Below the pieces are notes generated by a model. That model saw nothing but the letters and a program-made list of their open reading frames with translations, was not told the origin of the DNA and searched no databases. 64,000 bases of DNA from Microbispora bryophytorum (GTDB taxonomy: Bacteria > Actinomycetota > Actinomycetes > Streptosporangiales > Streptosporangiaceae), in contig NZ_VIRL01000016.1 of the NCBI RefSeq assembly GCF_006874465.1, positions 62,001-126,000 of the forward strand, written 5' to 3'. Of the stretch, positions 16,955 through 25,643 are shown one piece after another; positions within the stretch are counted from its first letter, which is position 1, and the number at the start of each line of letters is the position of its first letter. Made by a program: the position numbers and the translations under genes.

Positions 16955-17000
16955 CCCCGGCCCGGGTCCGCACGCGTACGCGCGCGGAGCCGGGCCGGGG
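16955..17000. terminator. Two-step bidirectional terminator hairpin
   Basis: CCCCGGCCCGG and CCGGGCCGGGG form an 11-bp stem. After a G-G mismatch comes a further 5-bp stem (TCCGC/GCGGA) and a 12-base loop. It fills the gap between the convergent hemerythrin and ferritin-like genes. Confidence 0.75.
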
Positions 17001-17011
17001 CCCGGCCGTCC

Positions 17012-18211
17012 TCAGTGCGTGCGCAGGCTGTAGAGGGGGTGGGTGCCCTCGGTCTCCAGACGGTACTCCTCGCCCGACTTGGCGCGGTTCTCGGCGATGA
17101 CGCGCTCGCTGGGCGGTTCCTCCCCGCCCATGAGCTGCTCCTGCCAGCGCTGGAACCGCTCGTGGGCCTCCTGGACATATCCGGTGCCCAGGGTCGTGTA
17201 GTCGATCTGCGTGGCGAGCAGCTCGCGCAGATACTCCTTGTTCGGCTCGAACGTCACCGGCTTGGGCAACTCCCGGGGCACCGACTGCTCCGGGTCGCGC
17301 CCGTCGTGCTGGCGGAACATGTCCGCGGCGATCCGCAGGTGCTCCAGCTCCATGTTCAGATGCAGCTCCCAGATCGCCCTGATCCTCGGGTCGGACTCGG
17401 TCTCCATGAACGAGTGGTACAGGTAGCACTCGTTGTACTCGTGGTTCAGCCACTGCTCCCACCACGACTCGCCCGGATCGAGCAGCGACTCGTAGTGCGT
17501 GACGTGCTCTTCCTCGATGAGCCCGATCTCCTGGTAGAGCTGCCGCGCGATCGGCTCCATGTACATCGGGCCGACGTTCATGTAGAAGTTCATCGTCTGC
17601 TGCTCGGCGGACATGACGGTCAACGCGTGCAGCTTGGAGATCGCCTGCGCGGTCTCCCGGTCGTAGTGCTCCCGGACGTTGTCGACCGGGTGGCGGTGGT
17701 GCATCTTCGTCGGCCGGCCCGGCATCACCTCGGTCAGCTGGTCGACGATCTTCTCGGCCTTGCGGTGTTCGATCATCTCGTACAGGTTGGCGTACCGGTA
17801 CAGGTGGTCGAAGTCCTCCAGCACGCCGAACTGATAAGCCTGCTTGAGATAGGGATCGGGCTCCATCCGGGCCACCCAGGCGGTCAGGTCCACCGCAACC
17901 TGCTCGTAGGCGAGGGTCGTCTCCAGCACCGAGGCCAGCCCCGGCAGCAGCCAGTTGACCGCCTTCTGCTGCTGGGCCTCGATGTAGCGCACCTCCGCCA
18001 GGCGCTGCCGCACCTCCAGGTCGGGGCAGCGCCTGGCGAAATGATGGCTGAACATGATCGATTCGATCTCGATGCCGTTCATCGTGATGATCCGGCAGCG
18101 GGTGTAGGGATCGGCGCGGTCGGGATCGATCGGTGCGACATTCAGCTCGCGCCAGTTGCGTAGCTGCCGGTCCAGCGGGATCCCCCGCTCCTGCAGCGGA
18201 TTGAACGTCAT
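17012..18211 (-). CDS. Ferritin-like di-iron helical protein
   Basis: The 399-aa product is almost entirely helical, acidic and rich in ExxH motifs: MIEHRKAEKI near 162, LIEEEHVTHYESLL near 246 and NMELEHLRIAADM near 303. These repeated Glu/His pairs match ferritin-like/rubrerythrin-type di-iron sites, although the protein is more than twice the length of a single such domain. It has no signal peptide or membrane segment. The ATG at 18211 has GGGAGGAG 8 nt upstream. Iron or oxidative-stress handling is likely; the exact reaction is unknown. Confidence 0.7.
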   Translation of the reverse strand: MTFNPLQERGIPLDRQLRNWRELNVAPIDPDRADPYTRCRIITMNGIEIESIMFSHHFARRCPDLEVRQRLAEVRYIEAQQQKAVNWLLPGLASVLETTLAYEQVAVDLTAWVARMEPDPYLKQAYQFGVLEDFDHLYRYANLYEMIEHRKAEKIVDQLTEVMPGRPTKMHHRHPVDNVREHYDRETAQAISKLHALTVMSAEQQTMNFYMNVGPMYMEPIARQLYQEIGLIEEEHVTHYESLLDPGESWWEQWLNHEYNECYLYHSFMETESDPRIRAIWELHLNMELEHLRIAADMFRQHDGRDPEQSVPRELPKPVTFEPNKEYLRELLATQIDYTTLGTGYVQEAHERFQRWQEQLMGGEEPPSERVIAENRAKSGEEYRLETEGTHPLYSLRTH

Positions 18212-18322
18212 CTCGGTGCTCCTCCCCACGATTGGCGCAGGGCGTACCCAAAGCACGGAATGCGACAAACGTGGACAGTCGGAGGCTTTGACCGGGATTG
18301 TCATCCGGTGGCGTGGGGGTCT

Positions 18323-18997
18323 TCAGCCGCTGGACGCGGTCTCGGAGTGCGGGTCGCCGACCTTCTTCGACTGCGGCGAGCCCCGCTCGCGCAGGAAGAT
18401 CGCCAGCAGGACCATGGAGGCGACCGCCAGGAACTCCGACTGCCAGTTCTGCAGGGTGCGGTTCCAGAAGTCGGGGGAGGTCACGTAGCCGCCCCAGCCG
18501 ACCGGGTCCTCCAACTGGGCGAGCTGCTCGGTGTTGTACGCGGCGAGGCCGGCGACCGACTGGGCCAGCCAGGACAGCAGGAAGAGCAGGCCCATCGCGA
18601 TGCCCAGGGAGTGGCTGAAGACCGTCCTCCGCCAGCCGCCCGCCACGGCCCAGGCGGGGGAGCCGGGGACGGCGTGCGGGCCGACCTTCTGCTCGGCGTC
18701 GGACTCCAGGCCCTCCTCATGTCTGTCCTTCGACTCCGGCGAGCCGCGCTGGATCAGCCAGACGGTGATGAGGATGTAGAGGAAGAACTGCAGGTACTCC
18801 GACTGCCAGTTCTCGGCGACGTCGACGGCGAAGCTCGACGAGGTGACGTATTCGGCCCACGTGACGGGAGAGCCGCCGTCGGTCACCTGCTCCTTGTTGA
18901 AGGCGGCCGCGCCCGCGACCGACTGCCCGGCCAGGCTGGCCAAGAACAGCAGCAGGAAGCACAACGCGAGCGCGTTGTCCCTGACCAGACGCTTCAC
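18323..18997 (-). CDS. DUF6766-like duplicated membrane protein
   Basis: This 224-aa integral membrane protein is made of two similar halves. Each half has a hydrophobic helix, then QSVAG-AAxN-EQ, a conserved EYVTS/GYVTS patch, a NWQSEYLQFF or NWQSEFLAVA helix, and ends with RGSPESK or RGSPQSK. The duplication is about residues 15-90 and 128-212. The GTG start follows GGGGAGG with 8-nt spacing. It is the last gene of a three-gene operon starting with the lipoprotein at 19463. Function is unknown. Confidence 0.8.
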   Translation of the reverse strand: MKRLVRDNALALCFLLLFLASLAGQSVAGAAAFNKEQVTDGGSPVTWAEYVTSSSFAVDVAENWQSEYLQFFLYILITVWLIQRGSPESKDRHEEGLESDAEQKVGPHAVPGSPAWAVAGGWRRTVFSHSLGIAMGLLFLLSWLAQSVAGLAAYNTEQLAQLEDPVGWGGYVTSPDFWNRTLQNWQSEFLAVASMVLLAIFLRERGSPQSKKVGDPHSETASSG

Positions 18998-19002
18998 CGC
19001 CG

Positions 19003-19095
19003 CTACCTCCCCGCCAGGCCGACGACGATCACGTACGCGAGGACCAGCGCGATCGTGATCAGCAGCACCGCGTAGAGCGTGCGCGCACCGTTCAC
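19003..19095 (-). CDS. 30-aa single-pass membrane peptide
   Basis: A GTG at 19095 overlaps the stop of the lipoprotein gene (GTGA), and CGAGGTG lies about 6 nt upstream. The product is MNGARTLYAVLL followed by a Val/Leu/Ile helix ending GLAGR, so it is one transmembrane helix with an Arg at each end. The stop is 5 bases before the DUF6766 start, which places it inside an operon. Its size and coupling suggest a small membrane partner of either neighbour (inference). Confidence 0.6.
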   Translation of the reverse strand: MNGARTLYAVLLITIALVLAYVIVVGLAGR

Positions 19096-19463
19096 GTCTT
19101 CACCTCGCATTCGTACGGCTGCTCCGCGCGGGGCTCGCAGCCCGCAGCCCGCACTCGCCAGCCGTCGGGGAACCGGTGCAGGAAGAGCGTGTCGCCGTCC
19201 ACTCGCACGCGCGCCTCGTCGCCCCAGACGTCGACACCGCGCACCGCACCGGCCCGCAGCCCGACCGACACGATCTGTTTCTCGCAGTCGTCCAGCGATC
19301 GTGCGGCCTCCGGGGCCAGAAGAAGGCACGCCTGCCCTCCCCGGCCCTCTCCGGCCGCGGACAGGAACCGCTCCGCCGTCGAGGTGACAGGGGTGCGCTC
19401 AGCCGAGGCGCACCCCATGGTGACCAGCGCGAGGCAGGCGACCGCCGTCGCTCGTATGCCCAT
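19092..19463 (-). CDS. Putative lipoprotein of unknown function
   Basis: This 123-aa exported protein has a signal peptide with lipobox LVTMGC (Cys18). The mature part begins with an alpha-helical SAAGEGRGGQACLLLAPEAARSL segment, followed by beta-rich sequence, in the manner of small actinobacterial NTF2-like lipoproteins. It contains four further Cys residues in the mature part (QAC, DDC, AGC, YEC), possibly two disulfides. The ribosome site is weak. It is translationally coupled to the 30-aa peptide. Confidence 0.7.
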   Translation of the reverse strand: MGIRATAVACLALVTMGCASAERTPVTSTAERFLSAAGEGRGGQACLLLAPEAARSLDDCEKQIVSVGLRAGAVRGVDVWGDEARVRVDGDTLFLHRFPDGWRVRAAGCEPRAEQPYECEVKT

Positions 19464-19605
19464 GGACCGTGACTACCCGGGCGGCGCAAGTGAAACCTGA
19501 GCAGAGTTTTCGTTGACGTTGTGGGATTGATCGCCCGCTATGCGTAATATGGGCGAAGCCGGAAGCGGTCCGGATAGGGTCGTCTCTCCAGCGGAGGTGG
19601 ACCCC

Positions 19606-20004
19606 TTGCACGACTTCGAAGTGTCGGTGGCGCAGTCGCCTCCCTTCACTCTCGTCACTCTCAGTGGCGAACTCGATGTGATCACGGTTCCCGAGCTGCG
19701 TGAGAGGGTGGCCCCTCTCCTGGCCCGTCCCGCGACGCGCATCCTGTTCGACGTGGAGAAGCTGCGGTTCATCGACAGCGCCGGCATGAGGGTGCTCATC
19801 GACGCCTGTGTCCGCACGCCGCCGAAGGACGGCGACGGCGCCCTCTGCGGGATGAGCCCGCAGATGCGTCACCTGTTCTCGCTGCTCGGCCTGACGTCGC
19901 GGTTCACCGTGTATCCCACGCGCGCCGACGCGTTCAGCCATCCGGTGGCCGTGCCCTCCGACACGGCCCACACCGACACGGCGCACACGGACACGGCGGT
20001 ATGA
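19606..20004 (+). CDS. STAS domain anti-sigma factor antagonist
   Basis: This 132-aa cytosolic protein has a STAS fold. LSGELDVITVPELRE (19-33) and FIDSAGMRVLI contain the family's phosphorylatable Ser (Ser58), which an anti-sigma kinase would phosphorylate to control partner switching. A TTG at 19606 is preferred because GCGGAGG lies about 8 nt upstream; an in-frame ATG at 19540 would add 22 residues. The C-terminus ends in a Thr-Ala-His-Thr-Asp repeat next to a tandem duplication. No partner sigma or kinase gene is adjacent. Confidence 0.85.
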   Translation: MHDFEVSVAQSPPFTLVTLSGELDVITVPELRERVAPLLARPATRILFDVEKLRFIDSAGMRVLIDACVRTPPKDGDGALCGMSPQMRHLFSLLGLTSRFTVYPTRADAFSHPVAVPSDTAHTDTAHTDTAV

Positions 20005-20048
20005 CGCGGCCCACGCTGGCACGGCGGTATGACGCGGCCCACGCTGGC
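19993..20048. repeat. 28-bp tandem duplication across the STAS stop codon
   Basis: Two exact 28-bp copies (19993-20020 and 20021-20048) are followed by a partial third. The first copy contains the last codon and the TGA of the STAS gene, so the second carries a duplicated, out-of-frame gene end. Confidence 0.9.
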
Positions 20049-20089
20049 ACGGCCCGGATGAACTGACCGGCCGGCGCGGAACCGGCTCC

Positions 20090-21211
20090 TCACAGGATCG
20101 TCTGCCACCAGCCGTCCACCGGCGGCGGGTCGTCGACCGTGACGCGCTCGCCCGGCCGCGGCACCACGAGACGCACGTCGCGCGCCTTGGCCTCCCGCCA
20201 CAGGTTGTCGATCGGGTCGTTCCAGGCGTGCGGGGCCAGCGAGAACGTGCCCCAGTGCACCGGCAGCAGCACCCCGGCCCGTACGTCGAGGTGAGTGAGG
20301 ATCGCCTCCTCGGGCGTCATGTGGATGTCCGGCCAGCCCTTGCTGTAGGCGCCGATCTGGACCACCGACAGATCGAACGGCCCGTACGTCTCGCCGATCG
20401 CGGCGTATCCGTCGAAATAGCCGGAGTCGCCGGTGTAGAAGACCCGCCGACGCTCGCCCGCGATCACCCACGAGGCCCAGAGGGTCTGGTCCCGGCGCAG
20501 TCCACGGCCGGAGAAGTGACGGCCGGGAGTGGCCACGAACCGGAGGCCGGACACCGTGGCCTCCTCGTTCCAGTCGAGTTCGATGATCCGGGACGTGGGC
20601 ACCCGCCACCGTTCGAGATGGGCGCCGACTCCGAGCGGCACCAGGAACGGCGCGGACTGCGTGCGGGCCAGCACGCGCACCGTGTCCATGTCGAGGTGGT
20701 CGTAGTGGTCGTGTGAGATGACGATCGCGTCGAGCTCGGGCAACTGGTACAGCGGCACCGGCGGAGGGTGCAGACGGCGCGGCCCGGTGAACGACGCCGG
20801 GGAGCAACGCTCACTCCACACCGGATCGAGCAGCACCCGCCGCCCCTCGATCTCGATCAGCGCCGAGGAGTGGCCGTACCAGACGGCGTCGAGGTCGCCA
20901 CCCTGGGACGGGCCGGGAGCCATCAGGGGAACGGGCAGGCGGGGTTTGCGCTGCGTCCGTCGGAGGAACTCGCGGGCGACCTGCTGCCTGGTCCCCGGCG
21001 GGAGGACGGGACTGGGCGTCGTGTTGCGGAACGCGCCGTCACGGAACTGTTTCGAGCGCCGCACCCGGCTGGCCCGCTCTCCCGACGGCCGCGCTCCCAG
21101 CGCGGCGGGAACGTTCCGCACTGCCCACACCGCCGCCGCCAGGGCTGCCGCCCCCGCCACGAGCCCCACGCGACGGCCCAGGTCGCCACTTTTCAAACCA
21201 CCGGTCTTCAA
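20090..21211 (-). CDS. Membrane-anchored metallo-beta-lactamase-fold hydrolase (NAPE-PLD/UlaG-like)
   Basis: This 373-aa protein has an N-terminal membrane helix (residues 14-33) and a metallo-beta-lactamase domain. Zinc ligands are visible: SHDHYDHLD (His167, His169, Asp171, His172), TPGRHFSGRG, YTGDSGYFDGY and LPVHWGTF. The layout matches the NAPE-PLD-like branch, which hydrolyses phosphodiesters of lipids. The TTG at 21211 is chosen because AAGGAG is 7 nt upstream; the other TTG two codons earlier is too close to it. Substrate is unknown. Confidence 0.85.
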   Translation of the reverse strand: MKTGGLKSGDLGRRVGLVAGAAALAAAVWAVRNVPAALGARPSGERASRVRRSKQFRDGAFRNTTPSPVLPPGTRQQVAREFLRRTQRKPRLPVPLMAPGPSQGGDLDAVWYGHSSALIEIEGRRVLLDPVWSERCSPASFTGPRRLHPPPVPLYQLPELDAIVISHDHYDHLDMDTVRVLARTQSAPFLVPLGVGAHLERWRVPTSRIIELDWNEEATVSGLRFVATPGRHFSGRGLRRDQTLWASWVIAGERRRVFYTGDSGYFDGYAAIGETYGPFDLSVVQIGAYSKGWPDIHMTPEEAILTHLDVRAGVLLPVHWGTFSLAPHAWNDPIDNLWREAKARDVRLVVPRPGERVTVDDPPPVDGWWQTIL

Positions 21212-21380
21212 CGGCAATCTCCTTGCTGGGTTCTGCCGATCAGACTAGGCAATCTCCGCACCGGTCGCGCTGGCGGTGCCTTGCCTGTGGACAACGCTCC
21301 CTGGAGACTGCATCGTGAATGAAAGTATGCAGACCGAACGGTCCGCCCAGCCCGGCGCGGCCGGGCGAGGCGGGGGGACG

Positions 21381-22568
21381 ATGAACACCGGCCACAACGC
21401 GGACGACGGCCTGGCCCGCCACCGCGACGAGCACGACGAGCACGACGAGCACGACGAGGGTGACGGCCGTGACGGCCGTGACGGCCGTGCTGAGGACGCC
21501 GAGGGTGACGGTCGCGCTGCGGGCGACGACCGTGACGTCCTCGGTGACCTCGACGGCGTTGGTGGGCTCGACGGCGTTGGCGGCCCTGACGGCGCCGCCG
21601 CATCGCGCCTGCTGCGGCTGTTCGAGGGGCAGCGGCTGACGCCCGTGCAGCGCAGGATCGCTCATTGCCTCGCGCAGCACGCCGCCGAGGCGCCGTTCCT
21701 GTCGAGCATCGAAGTGGCCGAGCTGGCCGGGGTCAGCCAGCCGTCGGTGACCCGCTTCGCGATGGCGCTGGGCTACAGCGGATACCCCGGCCTCCGGCGC
21801 AGGTTCCGCGAGCTGGACGTTCGGCCCGGCGGGGGACGGGCCGTAGCCGGCCGGGACGGGGAGGACGCCGGACCGGATGCCGGCGCCTCCGCGCAGGCGG
21901 TTGCCCCCCGGCTCTCCGGCGGCGGTGCCGCCGTGCGAGGCGGGGGCCGGCGGGAGGAGGCCGATCCCGGCCTGGATCAGGCGACGGGTCCGGGCGGCGA
22001 TTACCGGCGGGCCGTGCTCGCGGAGATCGAGAACCTGCGCGCCCTCGCCCGGTCGCTCGACGACCCCGGACCCGTCGCCGAGGCCGCCCGCCTGCTCGCC
22101 GCCTCGCGGCCGCTGCCGGTGCTGGGCCTGCGGGCCGCCGCGGCCCAGGCCGCCGGGTTCGCCTACTTCGCCGCGAAGGTCCACCCCGACGTACGGCCCC
22201 TGCACGAGGCGGGGTCGCTCCTGGTCGACCGTGTCGAGCAGGCGGCGGCGGCCGGGGCGACGGCTTTGCTGTGCTTCGCCCTGCCGCGCTACCCGGCCGA
22301 ACTGGTGGACGCCCTCCGCGCCGCCCGCACGGCCGGGCTGACCGTCGTCACGGTCGCAGACCGGCGGGTGCCGTCCCTCGCCAGTCTGTCGCACGTTCTG
22401 CTCACCGCCGAGGTGGGCACGCACCTGGTGTTCGACACGGCGTGCGCACCCATGATGCTCGGCCGGGTGCTGATCGAGGCGATGTGCGACGCACTGCCCG
22501 GTGCGCAGGCCCGTCTGGAGGCGTTCGAGGCATCGGCCGCCGCCCGTGGAGTGTTCCTCATTGACTGA
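21381..22568 (+). CDS. RpiR/MurR family transcriptional regulator
   Basis: This 395-aa regulator has an HTH_6 domain (about 75-145; FLSSIEVAELAGVSQPSVTRFAMALGY) and a C-terminal sugar-isomerase-like SIS domain (about 210-390). The first 70 residues are an Asp/His/Gly-rich stretch coded by 9-bp tandem repeats, and the inter-domain linker is also Gly/Arg-rich low complexity. The ATG at 21381 has GGGGGGA 5 nt upstream; earlier in-frame starts exist. It lies 77 bases before hutU on the same strand and is likely its regulator (inference). Confidence 0.85.
   Translation: MNTGHNADDGLARHRDEHDEHDEHDEGDGRDGRDGRAEDAEGDGRAAGDDRDVLGDLDGVGGLDGVGGPDGAAASRLLRLFEGQRLTPVQRRIAHCLAQHAAEAPFLSSIEVAELAGVSQPSVTRFAMALGYSGYPGLRRRFRELDVRPGGGRAVAGRDGEDAGPDAGASAQAVAPRLSGGGAAVRGGGRREEADPGLDQATGPGGDYRRAVLAEIENLRALARSLDDPGPVAEAARLLAASRPLPVLGLRAAAAQAAGFAYFAAKVHPDVRPLHEAGSLLVDRVEQAAAAGATALLCFALPRYPAELVDALRAARTAGLTVVTVADRRVPSLASLSHVLLTAEVGTHLVFDTACAPMMLGRVLIEAMCDALPGAQARLEAFEASAAARGVFLID
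21428..21491. repeat. 9-bp coding tandem repeats in the RpiR gene
   Basis: Three copies of GACGAGCAC are followed shortly by three copies of GACGGCCGT, in frame, encoding Asp-Glu-His and Asp-Gly-Arg. They make up the disordered N-terminus of the regulator. Confidence 0.8.
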
Positions 22569-22570
22569 AT

Positions 22571-22609
22571 CTATTCATTCACTCAGGATGGATGAGACTC
22601 ACTGAATAG
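22571..22609. promoter_or_regulatory. Candidate operator upstream of hutU
   Basis: CTATTCA (22571-22577) and TGAATAG (22603-22609) are inverted repeats 25 bases apart. Inside them, ACTCA at 22581-22585 and TGAGACTCA extend the symmetry. The element lies 37 bases before the hutU GTG and is AT-rich compared with its surroundings. RpiR binding here is inference. Confidence 0.5.
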
Positions 22610-22645
22610 GACCATGCGCCGCGGGCGCGGGTGGAAGGAGGGCTC

Positions 22646-24403
22646 GTGGCCGACGACGGCGCTCACAACGACGGCGCTCATAACGACGGGGCTCCACACG
22701 ACCGGGCTTCCGGCGACCGGGCTCCCATTCGAGCTCCCATCCGAGCTCCGCGCGGTGGCACGCTGAACACGCGGGGCTGGCAGCAGGAGGCCGCCCTTCG
22801 CATGCTCATGAACAACCTCGATCCCGAGGTCGCCGAGCATCCGGAGCGGCTCGTCGTCTACGGCGGCAGCGGCAAGGCGGCCCGCGACTGGCCCTCGTAC
22901 GACGCGATCGTGCGCGAGCTCACCACCCTGCGGGCCGACGAGACGCTGCTGGTGCAGTCGGGCCGGCCGGTCGGCGTGATGACCACCCACGAGTGGGCCC
23001 CCCGGGTGCTCATCGCCAACTCCAACCTCGTCGGCGACTGGGCGACGTGGCCGGAGTTCCGGCGGCTGGAGCAGCTCGGGCTCACGATGTACGGGCAGAT
23101 GACGGCCGGTTCGTGGATCTACATCGGCACCCAGGGCATCCTGCAGGGGACGTACGAGACGTTCTCGGCGGTCGGGGCCAAGCGGTTCGGCGGCAGTCTC
23201 GCCGGCACGATCACGCTCACCGCCGGGCTCGGCGGCATGGGCGGCGCGCAGCCGCTCGCGGTCACGATGAACGGCGGCGTGGCGATCTGCGTCGACTGCG
23301 ACCCGCGCAGCGTCGAGCGCCGCATCGGCCACCGCTACCTCGACGTCCGGGCCGACAGCCTCGACGAGGCGTTGCGCCTGGCGTACGAGGCCAGGGACGC
23401 GCGCCGCCCCCTGTCGATCGGGGTCGTGGCCAACGCGGCCGAGGCCCTGCCCGCCCTGCTGGCGGGGGGTGCGGAGATCGACGTCGTGACCGACCAGACG
23501 AGCGCGCACGACCCGCTGGCCTACCTGCCGCTGGGCGTCGCGTTCGAGGACATGGCCGCGCTGGCGCGCAAGGACCCCGAGGGCTTCACCCGCCGGGCCC
23601 GCGAGTCGATGGCCCGGCACGTCGAGGCGATGGTCGGCTTCCAGGACGCGGGCGCGGAGGTGTTCGACTACGGCAACTCGATCAGAGGCGAGGCGAGCCT
23701 CGCCGGGTATGCCCGGGCGTTCGACTTCCCGGGATTCGTGCCGGCCTACATCCGGCCGCTGTTCTGCGAGGGGAAGGGCCCGTTCCGGTGGGCGGCGCTG
23801 TCCGGCGACCCGGCCGACATCGCGACGACCGACCGCGCGATCCTCGATCTCTTCCCCGACAACGAGCCGCTGGCCCGGTGGATCAGGATGGCGGGGGAGC
23901 GGGTGCGCTTCCAGGGCCTGCCCGCGCGGATCTGCTGGCTGGGGTACGGCGAGCGCGACCGGGCCGGGGAGCGGTTCAACGACCTCGTCGCCTCCGGGGA
24001 CATCTCCGCGCCCATCGTGATCGGCAGGGACCACCTCGACTGCGGCTCGGTCGCCTCGCCCTACCGCGAGACGGAGGGCATGCTCGACGGCTCCGACGCG
24101 ATCGCCGACTGGCCGCTGCTCAACGCCATGGTCAACGTGGCCTCCGGCGCGTCCTGGGTGTCGATCCACCACGGCGGCGGGGTGGGCATCGGCCGTTCCA
24201 TCCACGCCGGACAGGTCACCGTCGCCGACGGCACGCCGCTGGCGGGTGAGAAGATCCGCCGGGTGCTGACCAACGACCCCGGCATGGGCGTGATCCGGCA
24301 CGTGGACGCCGGATACGACCGCGCCGCCGAGGTCGCCCATGAGCGGGGGGTACGCGTTCCGATGGCGGAGGCGGAGCCGGCCGGCCCCGGCGCCGATGTC
24401 TGA
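22646..24403 (+). CDS. hutU: Urocanate hydratase
   Basis: This 585-aa cytosolic enzyme converts urocanate to imidazolonepropionate, the second step of histidine breakdown, using tightly bound NAD+. The family sequence begins at about residue 40 ([21 protein letters not shown]) and covers [16 protein letters not shown], the NAD-binding [18 protein letters not shown] and [15 protein letters not shown] with the active-site Cys. [11 protein letters not shown] is near the end. About 35 N-terminal residues form a repeat (NDGAH and RAPI units) not typical of the family. The GTG at 22646 follows GGAAGGAGG. It overlaps the next gene by 8 bases. Confidence 0.97.
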   Translation: MADDGAHNDGAHNDGAPHDRASGDRAPIRAPIRAPRGGTLNTRGWQQEAALRMLMNNLDPEVAEHPERLVVYGGSGKAARDWPSYDAIVRELTTLRADETLLVQSGRPVGVMTTHEWAPRVLIANSNLVGDWATWPEFRRLEQLGLTMYGQMTAGSWIYIGTQGILQGTYETFSAVGAKRFGGSLAGTITLTAGLGGMGGAQPLAVTMNGGVAICVDCDPRSVERRIGHRYLDVRADSLDEALRLAYEARDARRPLSIGVVANAAEALPALLAGGAEIDVVTDQTSAHDPLAYLPLGVAFEDMAALARKDPEGFTRRARESMARHVEAMVGFQDAGAEVFDYGNSIRGEASLAGYARAFDFPGFVPAYIRPLFCEGKGPFRWAALSGDPADIATTDRAILDLFPDNEPLARWIRMAGERVRFQGLPARICWLGYGERDRAGERFNDLVASGDISAPIVIGRDHLDCGSVASPYRETEGMLDGSDAIADWPLLNAMVNVASGASWVSIHHGGGVGIGRSIHAGQVTVADGTPLAGEKIRRVLTNDPGMGVIRHVDAGYDRAAEVAHERGVRVPMAEAEPAGPGADV

Positions 24404-25643
24404 GGGGGCCGCGCCGGTCCTGCCGGAGGAGGTGGCGGACGGCTTCCGCCGGATGTGGCGCGGCCTGCTCCCCGTGGGCCGGTGCGACGCGACGGGCGGA
24501 TACCGCCGGCACGCCTGGACGGCGGCTGACGCGCAGTGCCGGGCCTGGTTCGCCGAACAGGCTGCGGAGCGCGGCCTGGCATACGAGACCGACCGCAACG
24601 GCAACCAGTGGGCCTGGCTGGGCGACCCCACGGCGGGTGACGCCGTGGTGACCGGCTCCCACCTGGACTCGGTGCCCGACGGCGGGGCGTACGACGGCCC
24701 GCTGGGCGTGGTGGGAGCGTTCGCCGCGCTCGACGCCCTGCGGGCGCGCGGCGTGCGGCCGGAGCGGCCGCTGGCGGTGGTGAACTTCACCGAGGAGGAG
24801 GGCGCCAGATTCGGCCTCGCCTGCCTGGGATCGCGGCTGATGACCGGCGCCGTCCGTCCCGAGACGGCGGGGGCGCTACGCGACGCGGACGGCGTCACCC
24901 TGACGACGGCGATGGAGCGGACGGGACACGACCCGGCGCTCGCCGGGCGTGACGACGAGCGCCTCGCGCGGATCGGCGCGTTCGTGGAACTGCACGTGGA
25001 GCAGGGCCGCCACCTCGCCGCCACGCCGCACCCGGTCGGCGTCGCCTCCGCGATCTGGCCGCACGGCCGCTGGCGTTTCGACTTCCGCGGGGAGGCCAAC
25101 CACGCCGGGACCACCCGGCTGGAGGACCGGCGCGATCCCATGCCGGCGTACGCGGCGGCGGTGCTGGCCGCCCGGGCCAACGCCGAGCGTCTGGGCGCCC
25201 TGGCCACCTTCGGCAGGATCAGGGTCGAGCCCAACGGCACCAACGCGATCGCGTCGCTGGTCAGCGCCTGGCTCGACTGCCGAGCGCCGGAGGCCGCCCT
25301 GCTGGACAGGCTCGTCGAGGAGACGGCGCGGGCGGCCGAGGGGGCCGAGGTGATCCGTGAGTCCTACACGGCGACCGTGAACTTCGACCTGCCTCTGCGC
25401 GACCGCGTCGCGCGCGTCCTCGGCGGCGCGCCCGTGCTGCCCACAGGGGCGGGGCACGACGCGGGCATCCTCGCCGGGGCGATCCCGGCGGCCATGCTGT
25501 TCGTGCGCAATCCCACGGGCGTCTCGCACTCGCCGTACGAGCACGCCGAGGAGGCCGACTGCCTCGCCGGGGTCGCCGCCCTCGCCGCCGTCCTGGAGGA
25601 CCTGCTCACGTCGGCCGGCGACGGTCTCGGCGCGGCTCCCTGA
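24396..25643 (+). CDS. M20-family amidohydrolase (allantoate amidohydrolase/N-carbamoylase type)
   Basis: This 415-aa di-metal amidohydrolase has metal-binding motifs [36 protein letters not shown] and SHSPYEH, and the dimerisation-domain motif [14 protein letters not shown]. Family members hydrolyse allantoate, N-carbamoyl-amino acids or ureido acids. Here it is translationally coupled to hutU, a linkage known in streptomycetes, where a role in formimino/formylglutamate breakdown has been suggested. That role is inference; the annotation allantoate amidohydrolase may mislead. The ATG at 24396 lies inside the hutU end. Confidence 0.9.
   Translation: MSEGAAPVLPEEVADGFRRMWRGLLPVGRCDATGGYRRHAWTAADAQCRAWFAEQAAERGLAYETDRNGNQWAWLGDPTAGDAVVTGSHLDSVPDGGAYDGPLGVVGAFAALDALRARGVRPERPLAVVNFTEEEGARFGLACLGSRLMTGAVRPETAGALRDADGVTLTTAMERTGHDPALAGRDDERLARIGAFVELHVEQGRHLAATPHPVGVASAIWPHGRWRFDFRGEANHAGTTRLEDRRDPMPAYAAAVLAARANAERLGALATFGRIRVEPNGTNAIASLVSAWLDCRAPEAALLDRLVEETARAAEGAEVIRESYTATVNFDLPLRDRVARVLGGAPVLPTGAGHDAGILAGAIPAAMLFVRNPTGVSHSPYEHAEEADCLAGVAALAAVLEDLLTSAGDGLGAAP

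Noticed and set aside
22583..25243. Long minus-strand frame across hutU and the M20 gene
   Set aside because: Antisense shadow of two well-identified enzymes; composition is low-complexity Arg/Pro/Ser.
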